From NCBI GenBank assembly GCA_030670615.1, contig DAOVBJ010000060.1, positions 1 to 6,124 of the forward strand: DNA of 6,124 bases, written 5' to 3'. Below the pieces are notes generated by a model. The model was given only the letters and a program-made list of their open reading frames with translations. It ran no database searches and was not told where the DNA came from. This document shows positions 5,719 through 6,124 of the stretch, piece by piece (position 1 is the first letter of the stretch; the number at the start of each line of letters is the position of its first letter). Position numbers and translations under genes: made by a program. Source of the DNA: Candidatus Bathyarchaeota archaeon. Lineage in GTDB: Archaea > Thermoproteota > Bathyarchaeia > RBG-16-48-13 > GCA-020355125.

Positions 5719-5952
5719 TCACTTTAGAAGTCGAAGGAATCTGTGGAAAACTGCGTTACGTTTCTTGTAGAGCAGGAAGCTAAGAGGAAGCATTAAAAGA
5801 ATGATGAGAATCCAGTTATTTGATAATAAGAGGGAAAGCTTATCTATCGACACCACGTCTCCACCGACAATTTCTTTTCCGTTTCCGTTTACAATTCCAC
5901 TTATCGTGGGTCCAGACGATATTGTTAGAGCATCCACCCGTTTCTTCGTCAT
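5719..5952 (-). CDS. Small single-pass membrane protein, hypothetical
   Basis: The product has 77 residues. Residues 1-46 are polar and rich in Gly, Val and Ser (ISGIVNGNGKEIVGGDVVS), then a transmembrane helix follows (about 47-62, WILIILLMLPLSFLLY) and a strongly basic tail (KKR...HRFLRLLK). The positive-inside rule puts the tail in the cytoplasm and the N-terminal part outside. There is no signal peptide. GAGATGA lies 4 nt before the ATG at 5950-5952, and a TATA element lies at 5990-5997, so signals for a real gene are present. The layout also resembles the C-terminal anchor of a larger surface protein, so it could be a shortened descendant of one. I recognise no family. Confidence 0.55.
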   Translation of the reverse strand: MTKKRVDALTISSGPTISGIVNGNGKEIVGGDVVSIDKLSLLLSNNWILIILLMLPLSFLLYKKRNAVFHRFLRLLK

Positions 5953-5956
5953 TTTT

Positions 5957-5963
5957 TCATCTC
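5957..5963 (-). promoter_or_regulatory. Ribosome binding site of the small membrane protein
   Basis: GAGATGA lies 4 nt before the ATG at 5950-5952 and differs from the GAGGTGA consensus at one base. Its own ATG (5958-5960) opens a three-codon frame that ends in TGA overlapping the real start, which is probably incidental. Confidence 0.55.
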
Positions 5964-5989
5964 AACACCAAAATTTAATCCAGTCACCG

Positions 5990-5997
5990 TATATAAT
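5990..5997. promoter_or_regulatory. TATA element that could serve both directions
   Basis: TATATAAT on the plus strand reads ATTATATA on the minus strand. In the minus direction it is about 40 bases before the ATG at 5952. In the plus direction it is about 40 bases before the GTG at 6033. Both spacings suit archaeal promoters with short leaders, so a single element may drive two divergent transcripts, or it may really work in only one direction. Confidence 0.45.
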
Positions 5998-6021
5998 ACT
6001 ATGGGTAGTTAGCTGGATATG

Positions 6022-6027
6022 GGAGGT
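6022..6027 (+). promoter_or_regulatory. Shine-Dalgarno site of the 27-codon frame
   Basis: GGAGGT lies 5 nt before the GTG at 6033-6035. Its quality is the main reason to take the following short frame seriously. Confidence 0.5.
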
Positions 6028-6032
6028 AGTAC

Positions 6033-6116
6033 GTGAAACGGTATCGGAAACACATAGACAACATAAAGTCTATAGAATGGGTGGTTGGCTTTGCTGTGAA
6101 AGTAGTAGATGTGTAG
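6033..6116 (+). CDS. 27-residue small protein or truncated gene start
   Basis: The GTG-started frame encodes a basic N-terminus (KRYRKHIDNIK, residues 2-12) followed by a moderately hydrophobic end (WVVGFAVKVVDV, 16-27). A GGAGGT ribosome site and a TATA element (5990-5997) precede it at proper distances. It is too short for a usual domain. It may be a small protein, a leader peptide for something beyond the window, or the intact start of a gene that has been broken, as at 5435-5551. A hairpin (ATAGAC 6054-6059 pairing with GTCTAT 6068-6073) lies within it. I recognise no family. Confidence 0.35.
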   Translation: MKRYRKHIDNIKSIEWVVGFAVKVVDV

Positions 6117-6124
6117 CTAGCATG

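Noticed and set aside
5697..5783. 28-codon plus-strand frame starting at an ATG
   Set aside because: No ribosome site, and it overlaps the 3' end of the better supported minus-strand membrane protein gene.
5801..5807. ATGATGA resembling the C box of an archaeal C/D guide RNA
   Set aside because: No CTGA D box follows at a suitable distance, and the site lies within the small membrane protein gene.
4456..6124. GTAGCTAGC near 4456 and again at the right end of the window, as possible direct repeats bounding an element
   Set aside because: The motif is short and mostly palindromic (GCTAGC), and AGCTAG-like words occur several times in this AT-rich DNA. No longer repeat, integrase or transposase supports an element.

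Overview
This window most likely comes from an archaeon. Translation signals are GAGGTG/GGTGAT-type Shine-Dalgarno sites placed 4-7 nt before TTG, GTG or ATG starts. AT-rich TATA-like (box A) elements lie where short-leader archaeal promoters are expected, and a bare T-run follows a stop codon as in archaeal termination. The MoaD/SAMP-like protein also reads as archaeal. A Thermoproteota/Bathyarchaeia-type anaerobe is my best guess, inferred from style only. I see no rRNA, tRNA, CRISPR array, complete insertion sequence or replication origin.

Layout. Positions 1-1463 (minus) hold an amidohydrolase of the N-acyl-D-amino-acid deacylase group, cut at its C-terminus by the window edge. A 209-base divergent spacer (1464-1672) separates it from a complete ThDP-dependent enzyme of the acetolactate-synthase-like group (1673-3304, plus), which ends at a T7 run. 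Both genes look like relatively GC-rich, ordinary metabolic genes, and the shared spacer suggests, without proving, a common role.

From 3305 onward the character changes to small genes and gene remnants in AT-rich DNA. A small membrane-anchored zinc-ribbon protein (3409-3723, minus) is preceded by a decayed copy of its own N-terminal membrane segment (3743-3844). A ubiquitin-fold MoaD/SAMP-like protein ending in Gly-Gly-Gly follows (3910-4206, plus). Then come an orphan 66-codon frame (4265-4465) and a double [4Fe-4S] protein related to the QueG/COG1600 group (4504-5364, minus). Upstream of that gene, 5435-5551 (minus) holds a broken gene whose promoter, ribosome binding site and first 18 codons look intact before an in-frame TAG. 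The last 400 bases hold a small membrane protein (5719-5952, minus) and a 27-codon frame (6033-6116, plus), which appear to share one central TATA element.

No coherent multi-gene system is evident. The most noteworthy features are the gene remnants, the divergent catabolic-looking pair and the back-to-back small genes at the right edge.
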